Source: Oscillospiraceae bacterium (GTDB taxonomy: Bacteria; Bacillota; Clostridia; Oscillospirales; Acutalibacteraceae). From it: a stretch of DNA of 39,366 nucleotides. Below are positions 15,362-24,134 of this stretch, in pieces (positions within the stretch are counted from its first letter, which is position 1; each line of letters opens with the position of its first letter). The stretch spans positions 1 to 39,366 of the forward strand of contig SVPR01000022.1 in assembly GCA_015065785.1 (NCBI GenBank), given 5' to 3'. The notes beneath the pieces were generated by a model. It did not search any database. It was not told the DNA's origin and saw only the letters and a program-made list of their open reading frames with translations. The translations under genes and the position numbers were made by a program.

Positions 15362-15563
15362 TCAAGTCACCACCTGTCAGCTTTTTAAAAAGCTGTTTTG
15401 CTAAATCGCTGTTTAATAATTCTTTTGTTTTATTTTCATCTGAAAGCACTTCTTTTAATTTTTCTGTCTGGCTTTCTGTTAAATTTTCATTTATAAAATC
15501 CTTTAAAGAATCGTTAGTTTTAACATTCTCAATATTCATTTTGTTTTTTTCGTTATTAAACAT
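15354..15563 (-). CDS. Hypothetical small protein, first gene of three-gene cluster
   Basis: A 69-residue, highly charged, predicted helical protein: MFNNEKNKMNIENV at the start, LTESQTEKLKEVLSDENKTKELL in the middle, FKKLTGGDLNG at the end. The start at 15563 is chosen over 15578 because a GGGTGA site is 5 bp upstream of it. Shared helical character and overlap with the next gene suggest that all three products work together, but no function can be assigned. The metallophosphoesterase gene is divergent. Confidence 0.65.
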   Translation of the reverse strand: MFNNEKNKMNIENVKTNDSLKDFINENLTESQTEKLKEVLSDENKTKELLNSDLAKQLFKKLTGGDLNG

Positions 15564-15628
15564 TGAAATCACCCACAATATACAATATAATAGTAGTAAT
15601 CTTTATGAAAAAGTAAGGTGAATTATGA

Positions 15629-16102
15629 ATGAGAATACTTGTGCTTTCTGATTCCCACAGGCACATTGCAAATCTTATTTGCGCAATAGAATATGAGCCC
15701 ACCGCCGAAATTGTTTATTTTTTAGGCGATGGTAATTATGAAATGGAAGAGGTCGTTGATATTTTTAAAGATAAAAAATTCTTTGTGCTTTTAAGAGGTA
15801 ACTGCGACTTCACAACCCACATCCCACTTTGTGATGTAAGAAGTATTGAAAACAGTAAAATCTACGCTTCACACGGTGCCGAGGAAAATGTCAAGCTTTC
15901 TTATGTCGGCATTAAAAGAGCCGCAAGAGAAAATAATTGCAACATTGCACTTTTCGGACATACTCACGAAAAATATTACTCTTTTGAAGATGGACTTCAC
16001 CTTTTCAACCCCGGTAGCATAAAAGATGGTAATTACGGTGTAATTGATATTACAGATAACGGAATTATGTGCTTCCACAAAAATTTACTGGAAATAAAAT
16101 AA
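15629..16102 (+). CDS. YfcE/MJ0936-type metallophosphoesterase
   Basis: A 157-residue single-domain calcineurin-like phosphodiesterase. All metal-ligand blocks are visible: DSH (Asp8, His10), GDG (Asp34), GNCD (Asn58), HG (His82) and GHTH (His111, His113). Family members hydrolyse phosphodiesters in vitro with Mn2+; physiological substrates are mostly unknown. The gene is divergent from the three-gene hypothetical cluster. Confidence 0.92.
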   Translation: MRILVLSDSHRHIANLICAIEYEPTAEIVYFLGDGNYEMEEVVDIFKDKKFFVLLRGNCDFTTHIPLCDVRSIENSKIYASHGAEENVKLSYVGIKRAARENNCNIALFGHTHEKYYSFEDGLHLFNPGSIKDGNYGVIDITDNGIMCFHKNLLEIK

Positions 16103-16121
16103 GTAATAATATTGTTATTTG

Positions 16122-16150
16122 TTGACATTCTTATTTGTAACTGTTAAAAT
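16122..16150 (+). promoter_or_regulatory. Promoter of the DUF5058 pair
   Basis: TTGACA (16122-16127), 17 bp, TAAAAT (16145-16150) with TGT just before it. It overlaps the 5' end of the longest reading frame of the next gene and so fixes the true start downstream. Confidence 0.75.
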
Positions 16151-16181
16151 AATTTTATATTTTATATTAAGGAGCGTTTAT

Positions 16182-16937
16182 ATGGATTTTCGTCAAAACG
16201 GATTTATGTATGCATTAGGCTTTATTGTTGTTGCATTCGTAATCGTACAATCAGCTTTCTTTATAAGAAAAGCATGGAAGCGTGCTAAAGAATTGGGCAT
16301 TGAAAGCAGTGTGCTTAAAACAACTGTTACTTCAAGTGCAGTGTTTACAGTTGCACCTGCTATTGCAATTTTAGCAACTGTTATAGTTCTCTCAAAGGCT
16401 TTAGGTCTTGTTCTTCCTTGGATCAGACTTTCGGTTATTGGTAACTTAGCTTATGAATCTACTGCTGCAAGTGCAGTTTTAGGTAACCTCAACCAAGCCA
16501 TTACTGACAAGGGTGACTTTTCAACTGTTGCCTGGGTTATGACAATTGGTAGCTGTCTTCCTCTTGTTCTTATGCCAATCCTCTGCAAAAAGCTTCACAG
16601 TAAAATTGGTGGTGCTTTAAGCGGTGACAGCAAGGTTGGTAAATTAGGCGATTACATTTCTGCTGCTGCATTTATCGGTATTATTACTGCATTTGTTGCT
16701 ACATCTATTAACGGTAAATCAAGTGACGGAAAAACAGACGGCGGTTTCCTTTCAATAGCAGTACTTATCGTAGCAGTTATTCTTTACTTAATCCTTGAAA
16801 CAATCGCTACTAAATTCAAATTAAAAAAATTTGAGCCTTTTGTTATGCCACTCGCTATGTTTGGTGCAATGGGCGCAGCTGTATTATTCACATCTGTTTT
16901 ACCTGCTGAGCTTGTAAATCACAGCTGGTTTAACTAA
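16182..16937 (+). CDS. DUF5058 family integral membrane protein
   Basis: A 251-residue polytopic membrane protein with roughly six or seven hydrophobic segments. The blocks KRAKELG, SSAVFTVAPAIAILAT and WIRLSVIGNLAYES match my recollection of the DUF5058 family. Start 16182 has AAGGAG 7 bp upstream and lies after the promoter; the longer frame from 16119 would begin inside the promoter. A second membrane gene follows 17 bp later, suggesting a two-component transporter of unknown substrate. Confidence 0.82.
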   Translation: MDFRQNGFMYALGFIVVAFVIVQSAFFIRKAWKRAKELGIESSVLKTTVTSSAVFTVAPAIAILATVIVLSKALGLVLPWIRLSVIGNLAYESTAASAVLGNLNQAITDKGDFSTVAWVMTIGSCLPLVLMPILCKKLHSKIGGALSGDSKVGKLGDYISAAAFIGIITAFVATSINGKSSDGKTDGGFLSIAVLIVAVILYLILETIATKFKLKKFEPFVMPLAMFGAMGAAVLFTSVLPAELVNHSWFN

Positions 16938-16954
16938 GAAAGGGGTGCTGTAAA

Positions 16955-17620
16955 ATGAAAAAGACTTATTACGATAAAGTTCACACCTGGGGTAGAATCT
17001 GGAGTGTTACTGCTCTCGCAGTTCTTTTCTCTGTACCTCTTGCAATTTCTGTTTACTACAACGCCTGGCCGGAAATGAGTGCTTTATTCTCTGCACTTTT
17101 AAAGGTTATTCCTATTTTCTGGATTTCAGCAGTTGTTGAGGTTATTACTTACACTCCAATGCTTGGCGCCGGCGGAACATATTTAAGCTTCGTTACAGGT
17201 AACATTACAAACCTCAAGCTTCCTTGTGGTGTTAATGCAATGAAATCTGCAAATGTAAAAGCAAACTCAGAAGAGGGCGAAGTAATTTCTACTATTGCTA
17301 TTGGTGTTTCAGCTATTGTAACAACAATTATTATTGCAGTTGGTGTTTTAGCCTTTGCTCCATTCCTCGGCGCACTTACTGACCCTGACTCAATTTTAGC
17401 TCCTGCTTTTGACAGAGTTACTCCTGCACTTTTCGGTGCTCTTTTAGCTTCTTATCTTCGTAAATACTGGAAAATTTCTATTCTTCCATTATTCGTTGGC
17501 TGTGTTGTTCTCGTGTTCTCACCAACACTCGGTGCAGGTACACTTCTCTTTGTTACAATCATTGTAAGCATTTTAGGTGTATTCGCTCTTTCAAAGTTTA
17601 ATCTTCTTGAGAAAAAATAA
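16955..17620 (+). CDS. Integral membrane partner of the DUF5058 protein
   Basis: A 221-residue membrane protein with about six hydrophobic segments and a conserved-looking loop TYTPMLGAGGTYLSFVTGNITNLKLPCGVNA (read as two adjoining parts, residues about 66-96), which resembles substrate- or ion-binding re-entrant loops. An AAAGGGG site precedes the ATG. From context it works with the DUF5058 protein. No firm family name is offered. Transcription would end at the hairpins at 17676-17719 and 17772-17793. Confidence 0.75.
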   Translation: MKKTYYDKVHTWGRIWSVTALAVLFSVPLAISVYYNAWPEMSALFSALLKVIPIFWISAVVEVITYTPMLGAGGTYLSFVTGNITNLKLPCGVNAMKSANVKANSEEGEVISTIAIGVSAIVTTIIIAVGVLAFAPFLGALTDPDSILAPAFDRVTPALFGALLASYLRKYWKISILPLFVGCVVLVFSPTLGAGTLLFVTIIVSILGVFALSKFNLLEKK

Positions 17621-17624
17621 TTTT

Positions 17625-17757
17625 CAGGAAGCAGAAAACAGGAAGCAGGAAACAGCGCTTCGCAAATAATAAAAATATCCTATCATTTTTAGTTGATTGC
17701 AACTTGAAATGATAGGATAAATTTTTTTGTTTTCTATTTCCTGCTTCCTGTTTCCTG
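17625..17757. repeat. Heptamer fold-back element E
   Basis: Starts about 5 bp after the membrane gene stop. Left arm: CAGGAAG, CAGAAAA, CAGGAAG, CAGGAAA (17625-17652). Centre: hairpin 17676-17719. Right arm: CTATTTC, CTGCTTC, CTGTTTC (17734-17754), which is the opposite orientation of the same unit family, so the whole element is a fold-back palindrome. The unit matches arrays A and H. Confidence 0.85.
17676..17719. terminator. Terminator hairpin of element E
   Basis: A perfect 13-bp stem TATCCTATCATTT / AAATGATAGGATA is followed by AATTTTTTTG; the left side is AATAAAAA. It shares the CCTATC/GATAGG variant of element C. Confidence 0.75.
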
Positions 17758-17766
17758 ACTGAAAAA

Positions 17767-17800
17767 GAAAAGCCCACTGTATAATCAGTGGGCCTTTTCT
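17767..17800. terminator. Bidirectional terminator between the DUF5058 pair and htpG
   Basis: GCCCACTG (17772-17779) pairs with CAGTGGGC (17786-17793) around a TATAAT loop. AAAAGAAAA precedes it and CTTTTCTTT follows, so it can act on transcripts from both sides. Confidence 0.8.
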
Positions 17801-17933
17801 TTGGAAAGAGAAAATGTTTGGTTAGGTTAAGCAACCTTAATGTCTATTTATTATATAACAAATCAATTTGTTGCAATCTTAATAAAATTATGAATAAATT
17901 GTTAACAATTTTAAGATTTTGTTAAAAATCAAC

Positions 17934-19820
17934 TTATTTTACCATTAAATCAACTATAAGTGAGCTTAATTCTACAGGGTCTTTTACAGACACACCGCTT
18001 ATAAGACAGCCTTGTGCGTAAAGAAGCTTTGCATAAGAAGCAAGTGTGTCTTTGTCATTCTCATAAAGTGATTTGAGCTTTTCTGCTAAAGCGTGATTTG
18101 CATTGATTTCAAGAGCAATTTCTGCCTTAACCTTTTGCTCGTTACTTGGCATTGAATTTAAAACCTTTTCCATTTCAAGTGACAAATTACCCTCACTTGT
18201 AAGGCAAACTGCATAATTTTTAAGATTGTTTGTGTAACGAACCTCTGAAACATCACCGTTTAAAGAATCTTTAATAAATGAAAGCATTTCTTTATCTGCT
18301 TCATTTTTCTCTTTGAGAGCTGTTTTTTCGTCCTCTGTGTCTAAGTCGAGCTTTTCATCACAGATATTCTGGAATTCCTTGCCGTCATACTCGTGAAGCA
18401 TTTTTACTGTAAATTCGTCAACATATTCTGTAAGATAAAGAATTTCAAAGCCTTTATCCTTAACGGCTTCTGTTTGTGGTAGCATTTCGATTTTCTCAAT
18501 AGTTTCGCCACAGGCATAATAAATCTTTTCCTGACCATCCTTGAGTCGAGCAACATATTCTTTAAGAGAAACCAAAGACTTATCTTTTGAAGAATAGAAT
18601 AAAATTAAATCTTTAAGGTTATCCTTATTCATTCCGTAGCTGTTATAAATACCGAATTTAATCTGCATACCGAATGTTTTAAAGAATTCTTCATACGCTT
18701 CTCTTTCGTTATTCAACATCTTTTCAAGTTCAGATTTAATTTTCTTTTCAATTGTTTTTGCAATGAGCTTTAATTGAGCATCGTGCTGAAGCATTTCGCG
18801 AGAAATGTTCAAAGATAAATCTTCAGAATCAACAAGACCTTTTACAAAGCTAAAATAATCAGGGAGTAAATCCTTACATTTCTCCATAATTAAAACGCCT
18901 TTTGAGTAGAGCTGTAAGCCCTTTTCAAAATCCTTTGAATAATAATCAAATGGGGCTCTTTTGGGAATAAACATAAGTGCGCTGTATGTAGCGTTACCCT
19001 CTGTTTTTGAGTGAATTACTTTTAATGGTGCTTCAAAATCATAGAATTTTTCGCTGTAGAAGCTGTTGTAATCTTCATCAGTTACTTCGTTTTTATTCTT
19101 CTTCCAGATTGGCACACGGCTATTGAGAATTTTGTCTGTAATTACTGTTTCGTACTCGTTTTCAGTACCCTCTTTTAATTCCTTTGACTCCACATACATT
19201 TTGATTGGATGACGAATGTAATCGGAATACTTTTTAACGAGTGATTCTATTTTATAGGTTTCGAGATAACTGCTGTAATTATCCTCTTCTGTATCCTCTT
19301 TAAGCTTTAAAGTAATTACTGTACCGAATGAATCCTTTTCACATTCTTCGATTGTGTAGCCATCTGCACCACTTGACACCCAGCGAAAAGCCTTATCGCT
19401 ACCAAAAGCCTTACTTTCAACAGTTACAGAGTCACTTACCATAAATGCGGAATAGAATCCGACACCGAATTGACCGATAATGTCAACATCCTCACTTTGT
19501 TCATTCTCTGTTTTGAATGATAATGAACCACTTTTTGCAATAGTACCTAAATTGTTTTCAAGCTCTTCTTCAGTCATACCGCAACCATTGTCAGAAATAG
19601 TAAGAGTACGGTCATTCTTATTCACTGACAAGCGGATACAGAAATCATCCTTATTAAGACCTACTGAAGAGTCAGTAAGTGACTTGAAATACAGCTTATC
19701 GAGTGCGTCACTCGCATTTGAAATAATTTCACGGATAAATACTTCCTTATGGGTATAGATTGAGTTAATCATCATATCCATAAGCTTTTTAGATTCTGCT
19801 TTAAATTGTTTCTTTCTCAT
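17934..19820 (-). CDS. htpG: Hsp90-family chaperone HtpG
   Basis: ATP-dependent cytosolic chaperone. The 628-residue length is normal for bacterial HtpG. The GHKL ATPase domain shows ISNASDALDKL (residues 33-43; Glu31, Asn35 and Asp38) and DNGCGM (77-82), then GQFGVGFYS. The middle domain and C-terminal dimerisation domain follow. A TAAGGAG site precedes the ATG. It lies 10 bp downstream of a small PH-like membrane protein gene and probably shares its promoter at 20546-20574. No CIRCE element is seen, so HrcA control is not apparent. Confidence 0.97.
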   Translation of the reverse strand: MRKKQFKAESKKLMDMMINSIYTHKEVFIREIISNASDALDKLYFKSLTDSSVGLNKDDFCIRLSVNKNDRTLTISDNGCGMTEEELENNLGTIAKSGSLSFKTENEQSEDVDIIGQFGVGFYSAFMVSDSVTVESKAFGSDKAFRWVSSGADGYTIEECEKDSFGTVITLKLKEDTEEDNYSSYLETYKIESLVKKYSDYIRHPIKMYVESKELKEGTENEYETVITDKILNSRVPIWKKNKNEVTDEDYNSFYSEKFYDFEAPLKVIHSKTEGNATYSALMFIPKRAPFDYYSKDFEKGLQLYSKGVLIMEKCKDLLPDYFSFVKGLVDSEDLSLNISREMLQHDAQLKLIAKTIEKKIKSELEKMLNNEREAYEEFFKTFGMQIKFGIYNSYGMNKDNLKDLILFYSSKDKSLVSLKEYVARLKDGQEKIYYACGETIEKIEMLPQTEAVKDKGFEILYLTEYVDEFTVKMLHEYDGKEFQNICDEKLDLDTEDEKTALKEKNEADKEMLSFIKDSLNGDVSEVRYTNNLKNYAVCLTSEGNLSLEMEKVLNSMPSNEQKVKAEIALEINANHALAEKLKSLYENDKDTLASYAKLLYAQGCLISGVSVKDPVELSSLIVDLMVK

Positions 19821-19830
19821 TTTATTCTCC

Positions 19831-20517
19831 TTAAGTTTTTGTTTTTTCTCTTAATTCTTTTTCTCGTTTTTCCTGAGCTTTTTCATCAAGCCATTCAAAA
19901 CGCTTTCTTCTTCCGTCATTACAAATAACCTGCATTTTTCTTGCAACGGGTAGAGCATTTTTAACTCCACTCATTTTAAAGGTTTTATCATTTATTGCTA
20001 CTGTTATAGTTCCTGTTGTCTTGCCTTTCAACATTCTTGCAGTATTGATTTCAATGTAATCATCCGGGTCATAAAAAAACCAATTGGCATTTCGTTTTTT
20101 TACATGAACAGGCCCCTCAAACATACTGACTCTGATACCAGTTACTTCTTCAAAAGACACAAACCATGTTTTATTAAACGGCATATTAAGATAAAAGCCT
20201 TTTTCGTCATATTCAATTAAACCGTATGGCTGAGTCATTCTTTTACTTATAGTTATTAAACATTCAACTTGAAGAAACAAGCTAACAAACACAATTATCT
20301 CTGGCGAAACATAAAAACCCATTCGAATACTACCGAAAGTGAATTTATCCATCAAAACACCGAGTTCGGCAACAACAGATAAGTCTTTTGTAACAAACAA
20401 TGCTTCATAATATCTGAAACACAAATTACCAAAATACACACAAGCAAATATTGATACGACAAAAAGAATGATGTGCAAAACTATTGACTTATAAGATTTC
20501 TCTCCTAAAACCTGCAT
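19831..20517 (-). CDS. Membrane protein with PH-like cytoplasmic domain
   Basis: A 228-residue protein with two or three N-terminal hydrophobic segments (residues about 10-90, including SIVLHIILFVVSIFACVYFG), followed by a soluble region. That region has alternating beta-strand character (GLIEYDEKGFYLNMPFNKTWFVSFEEVTGIRV) typical of YcxB/bacterial PH-like domains, and a charged Lys/Glu tail. The start 20517 is selected because GGGGAGG is 6-7 bp upstream and the longer frame overlaps the promoter. It is transcribed with htpG. Function is unknown; the PH-like assignment is by appearance only. Confidence 0.7.
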   Translation of the reverse strand: MQVLGEKSYKSIVLHIILFVVSIFACVYFGNLCFRYYEALFVTKDLSVVAELGVLMDKFTFGSIRMGFYVSPEIIVFVSLFLQVECLITISKRMTQPYGLIEYDEKGFYLNMPFNKTWFVSFEEVTGIRVSMFEGPVHVKKRNANWFFYDPDDYIEINTARMLKGKTTGTITVAINDKTFKMSGVKNALPVARKMQVICNDGRRKRFEWLDEKAQEKREKELREKTKT

Positions 20518-20545
20518 AAAAATCCTCCCCAGAAGCATTACAAAA

Positions 20546-20574
20546 ATAATACCACAAACCCTCACTAAATACAA
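20546..20574 (-). promoter_or_regulatory. Promoter of the PH-like gene and htpG
   Basis: Minus strand TTGTAT, 17 bp, TATTAT preceded by TGG (extended -10). Predicted start near 20539, about 20 nt before the chosen start codon. Confidence 0.6.
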
Positions 20575-20602
20575 GATTTTACTTTATTTTTCTGCTACTT
20601 TA

Positions 20603-20611
20603 TGATATAAT
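20603..20611 (+). promoter_or_regulatory. Extended -10 promoter of tex
   Basis: TGATATAAT at 20603-20611 is a strong extended -10; the -35 region (TTTATT, 20583-20588) is weak. It overlaps the upstream end of the longest tex reading frame, which helps to place the true start downstream. Confidence 0.55.
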
Positions 20612-20648
20612 GTATCAGTATTATTTTAAAAGCAAAGGATGTTTATTT

Positions 20649-22802
20649 TTGGATATTGTAAAACAGTTAAGCTCAGAATTTTCAATGAGCGAAATGCACA
20701 TTACAAATGTAATAAACCTAATTGATGATGGCAACACAATTCCGTTTATTGCCCGTTACAGAAAAGAGATGCACGGCTCTTGTGATGACCAGAAATTAAG
20801 AGATATTTTTGACAGACTCACATATATCAGAAACCTTGAAAAGAGAAAAGAAGAGGTTACAAACAGCATTGAAGAGCAAGGCAAAATGACCGAGGAATTA
20901 GCTGAGGCTATTTCTAAAGCAATTACCTTGGCTGAGGTTGAAGACATTTACAGACCATACAAGCAAAAGCGTAAAACAAGAGCCTCTGTTGCTAAAGAAA
21001 AGGGCTTGGAGCCTCTTGCAGATTTACTTTTTGGCTTCACCTTAAAGGGCGTAGATTTAAACGAGCTTGCAAAAGATTATGTTGACGCAGAAAAAGGTGT
21101 TGAAACAGTAGAAGACGCTTTACAGGGTGCATCTGACATTATTGCAGAAATTATTTCTGACTCTGCAGAAGCAAGAAAGCTTTTAAAAGAGCTTATTGAT
21201 AAAACAGGCATTATTCGTTCTGTTGCTAAAAAAGAAGAAGACAGCGTTTACTCTATGTATTACGATTATTCTGAGGCAGTTAAGAAGATTCCCAGCCACA
21301 GAATTTTAGCAATTAACCGTGGTGAAAATGAAGAATTTTTAAAGGTTTCTGTTGAAGTTAATGAAGATGAAGCAATCAAAATCTTAAATAACCTTTTCAT
21401 TACTGAGGGCAGTTCTTCAACTGATTTCTGTAAAGAAAGCGTTAAGGATAGCTATTCCCGTCTTATTTTCCCATCTCTTGAAAGGGAAACAAGAAGCAAT
21501 TTGACTGAAAAGGCTGACGAACAAGCAATTAAAATGTTTGGCAGCAACTTAAAGCCATTACTTATGCAACCACCTATTAAAAATAAAACTGTTTTAGCAG
21601 TTGACCCTGCTTACAGAACAGGTTGTAAATTAGCTATTGTTGACGGTAACAGTAAGGTTCTTTTCACAGGTGTTATTTACCCTACCCCACCACAATCAAA
21701 AATTGCTGAAGCAGAAAAGACTGTTTTACAGCTTATCGATAAATATGAAATAGACTGCATTTCTGTTGGTAACGGTACCGCAAGTAAGGAAGCAGAAATT
21801 TTTGTTGCAGACACAATTAAAAAAGCTTCTCGCCCTGTTACTTATATGGTGGTTAATGAAGCAGGCGCGTCAGTTTATTCCGCATCAAAATTAGGTGCAG
21901 AAGAATTCCCTGACTTCGATGTTTCTGTTCGTTCTGCAGTTTCTATTGCAAGAAGACTTCAGGACCCTCTTTCAGAGCTTGTTAAAATCGAGCCAAAGAG
22001 CATTGGTGTTGGTCAGTATCAGCACGATGTTCCTCCTGCAAGACTTAACGAGTCCCTCACAGGCGTAGTTGAAGATTGCGTAAACTCAGTTGGCGTTGAC
22101 TTGAACACTGCATCTGTTTCACTTTTAAAATATATTGCAGGTGTTTCTTCTGCAACTGCTAAGAATATTGTTGCTTTCCGTGAAGAAAACAACGGATTTA
22201 AGAGCAGAACAGATTTAAAAAAGGTTAAAGGCTTAGGCCCTAAGGCATTTTTGCAATGTGCAGGCTTCCTTAGAATTCCTAACGGCAAAACTCCTCTTGA
22301 TAATACAGGCGTTCACCCTGAATCTTATGATGCCGCTAAAAAGCTTCTTAATCTTTTTGAATATTCTGAAAAGGATGCAACTAAAAATGGTGCAGATGGT
22401 TTAAGAAAAAAAGTTGAGGCTTTTGGTATGGAAAAAGCTGCAACAGAATGCGGTACAGGTGTTCCGACACTTAACGATATTATTGGCGAGCTTGAAAAAC
22501 CGGGCAGAGATATCCGTGACGAATTACCAAAGCCGATGTTAAGAACTGATGTTATGGATATGAACGACCTTAAAGAAGGTATGGTTTTAACAGGCACAGT
22601 AAGAAATGTTATTGACTTCGGTGTGTTTGTTGATATTGCAGTTCATCAGGATGGTCTTGTTCACATTTCTCAGATTTGTGACCGATATATAAAGCACCCA
22701 TCTGAAGTTTTAAAGGTTGGGGACATTGTAAAGGTTAAGGTTATGTCTGTCGATGTACCTAAAAAGAGAATTTCACTTACAATGAAAGAGGTTGAACAAT
22801 AA
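20649..22802 (+). CDS. tex: RNA-binding transcription accessory protein Tex
   Basis: A 717-residue cytosolic nucleic-acid-binding protein of the Tex/Spt6 family. Domains in order: Tex N-terminal helical region (FIARYRKEMHG, then IYRPYKQKRKTRASVAKEKGLEPLAD), YqgF/RNase H-like domain (VLAVDPAYRTGCKLAIVDG), helix-hairpin-helix region (NIVAFREENNGF and KKVKGLGPKAFLQCAGFLR), and a C-terminal S1 domain (GMVLTGTVRNVIDFGVFVDI). The start is taken as TTG at 20649, 7 bp after AAAGGATG; the frame from the ATG at 20610 would begin within the promoter -10. Confidence 0.94.
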   Translation: MDIVKQLSSEFSMSEMHITNVINLIDDGNTIPFIARYRKEMHGSCDDQKLRDIFDRLTYIRNLEKRKEEVTNSIEEQGKMTEELAEAISKAITLAEVEDIYRPYKQKRKTRASVAKEKGLEPLADLLFGFTLKGVDLNELAKDYVDAEKGVETVEDALQGASDIIAEIISDSAEARKLLKELIDKTGIIRSVAKKEEDSVYSMYYDYSEAVKKIPSHRILAINRGENEEFLKVSVEVNEDEAIKILNNLFITEGSSSTDFCKESVKDSYSRLIFPSLERETRSNLTEKADEQAIKMFGSNLKPLLMQPPIKNKTVLAVDPAYRTGCKLAIVDGNSKVLFTGVIYPTPPQSKIAEAEKTVLQLIDKYEIDCISVGNGTASKEAEIFVADTIKKASRPVTYMVVNEAGASVYSASKLGAEEFPDFDVSVRSAVSIARRLQDPLSELVKIEPKSIGVGQYQHDVPPARLNESLTGVVEDCVNSVGVDLNTASVSLLKYIAGVSSATAKNIVAFREENNGFKSRTDLKKVKGLGPKAFLQCAGFLRIPNGKTPLDNTGVHPESYDAAKKLLNLFEYSEKDATKNGADGLRKKVEAFGMEKAATECGTGVPTLNDIIGELEKPGRDIRDELPKPMLRTDVMDMNDLKEGMVLTGTVRNVIDFGVFVDIAVHQDGLVHISQICDRYIKHPSEVLKVGDIVKVKVMSVDVPKKRISLTMKEVEQ

Positions 22803-22826
22803 GCAGTATCAACCTACAAAAAAGTA

Positions 22827-22855
22827 GTGACAAATACTTAATTGTGTGTTATACT
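22827..22855 (+). promoter_or_regulatory. Promoter of the 22894 gene
   Basis: GTGACA (22827-22832), 17 bp, TATACT (22850-22855) with TGT just upstream (extended -10). Confidence 0.5.
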
Positions 22856-22893
22856 CAAATTTGATATTTTAAATATATTTGCGAGGTATAAAA

Positions 22894-23781
22894 ATGCTTG
22901 AACTCGATTACGCTCTTAACCTTATAATTAAAGGTTTGGAAAGCACAACTAAAGAATTAGGCTTCAAGGTAGTTTACCCTGATGGCGTAACTGCTCCTGA
23001 GGTTCCATTGTTTAAAGAAAATGATTTAACCTATATTTCTTATATCGGTGAAAAAGGCAGAATCAGAATTGCTTTTAAGAAGAATCAGCTTGCATTACAC
23101 TGTGCAACTGCTGACGAAGCTGACACACCAGATGATGATATGAGACGTGTTTCTCTTTCACTTCTTGAATTAGAGGAATATGACGAAAGAGACCTTTCAT
23201 ACATCTTCGACGAATTTACAGACTCACTTTTAAATACATTTAAAGCAAAGCGTGAATTACGCGGTAATGTTAAAATGCCTACACCTGTTTCAAAGTCTAA
23301 AGCAAAGAACGGTATTCAATCCTTTGATGCTGTTACTTTAGGCAATAGAGTAGGCGGTATTTACCCGGAATTAAAAGAGGAATATAAGGCTAATATTACT
23401 GAATATGGCGAATTTCTCGCAGAAGATTTCTTTATTAATCACGGTAATAAATTCATTGAAGAAACAATCCGTCAGAATGATAAGCAGAAAATGCGTAAGC
23501 TTTTCAATCTTCTTAACGAGATTTATGACGACGGAACAAACGACACCCAAAGCCTTATTGGTGTTACTATTTTAGGTACTATTTTAAGCGAAAACCCTGA
23601 CCTTTTACCTAATGCTGAAGGCTACTTTGGTGATGTTATGAGAGAGCCTGTTTCTGAAATTATTAAGTATCTTTCTTCTCCACGCAGTAAAGGTGCTAAA
23701 ATGCGACTTAAGAACCCACCTATTTATAAACCAAAAACAAAGAAGAAAAAAGGCTTCTTACAGGAAATGATGGGAATGTAA
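22894..23781 (+). CDS. Hypothetical protein, 295 residues
   Basis: I do not recognise the family. The product is soluble, acidic in the middle (EADTPDDDM and EYDERDLSYIFDEFTD) and Lys-rich at the C-terminus (NPPIYKPKTKKKKGFLQEMMGM). Two parts can be seen: an N-terminal alpha/beta region (residues 1-125), and a helical C-terminal region (about 165-270). The start is ATG 22894 with GCGAGG 7 bp upstream. It has its own promoter and a perfect terminator, and follows tex by 91 bp, so it is probably monocistronic. Confidence 0.75.
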   Translation: MLELDYALNLIIKGLESTTKELGFKVVYPDGVTAPEVPLFKENDLTYISYIGEKGRIRIAFKKNQLALHCATADEADTPDDDMRRVSLSLLELEEYDERDLSYIFDEFTDSLLNTFKAKRELRGNVKMPTPVSKSKAKNGIQSFDAVTLGNRVGGIYPELKEEYKANITEYGEFLAEDFFINHGNKFIEETIRQNDKQKMRKLFNLLNEIYDDGTNDTQSLIGVTILGTILSENPDLLPNAEGYFGDVMREPVSEIIKYLSSPRSKGAKMRLKNPPIYKPKTKKKKGFLQEMMGM

Positions 23782-23787
23782 TTAAAA

Positions 23788-23816
23788 GGCGATGTGTGAA
23801 AACACATCGCCAGTTT
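23788..23816 (+). terminator. Terminator of the 22894 gene
   Basis: A perfect 10-bp stem GGCGATGTGT / ACACATCGCC closes a GAAA loop and is followed by AGTTTTATTT; AAAA precedes it. Confidence 0.85.
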
Positions 23817-23819
23817 TAT

Positions 23820-23890
23820 TTGTCTTGCGACAAGTTATAATGCTAAAGCAGTTATAAGTTATGATTGCTTCGCAAGTCAGGACAGAAACA
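23820..23890. repeat. Possible decayed heptamer element (GTTATAA/GTTATGA units)
   Basis: GTTATAA and GTTATGA units lie in tandem near 23850-23865 with another GTTATAA near 23834. They are flanked by CTTGCGA and its inverse TCGCAAG-like copies. The composition resembles the other heptamer elements, but too few units remain for certainty. Confidence 0.35.
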
Positions 23891-23924
23891 TCAATTCTAT
23901 TCTATTCTTTTCTTGTTGATTTAA

Positions 23925-24134
23925 GGTGATGGGAGTCGAACCCTGTACGCCTAAAATTTAAATCTTTCGGCACATTAAGCCGTTTTTTGTCTTATAAAAC
24001 CGTGCGGTGTTCGACTCCCGTCACCTCAATTTAGATGCAGAAAGCGTTTTCTTCACCCCGACCGCGTACAAAGGTACGCCGAGCGGGTGAAAAAACGATT
24101 AAAAAAACTCGAAACATAAGGTTTCGAGTTTTTT
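23925..24134 (+). ncRNA. Candidate structured RNA with tRNA T-arm-like ends
   Basis: No gene is found between 23782 and 24161, but this interval folds strongly. Stem I pairs 23925-23949 with 24001-24025 (25 positions): GGTGATGGGAGTCGAAC at one end and GTTCGACTCCCGTCACC at the other. There is one mismatch and three G-U pairs, all of them G-U in the plus-strand RNA. An inner CGGC/GCCG hairpin lies in its loop. Stem II pairs CGTTTT and TTCACCC (24045-24058) with GGGTGAA and AAAACG (24085-24097), with GCGTAC/GTACGC inside. A clear terminator follows at 24101-24135. The TTCGACTCCC motif is like a tRNA T arm, but no tRNA cloverleaf fits on either strand. Non-coding RNA status is inferred from the structure only. 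Confidence 0.4.

Noticed and set aside
17820..17933. Possible attenuator or origin-like AT-rich palindromes (AATTGTTAACAATT) downstream of htpG
   Set aside because: Only short AT-rich palindromes are present, with no DnaA-box cluster, T-run stem or conserved neighbour to support a role.
23925..24025. tRNA gene on either strand, suggested by TTCGACTCCC
   Set aside because: No D arm or anticodon arm fits, T-stem pairs fail on both strands, and the two T-arm-like parts are inverted copies of each other.
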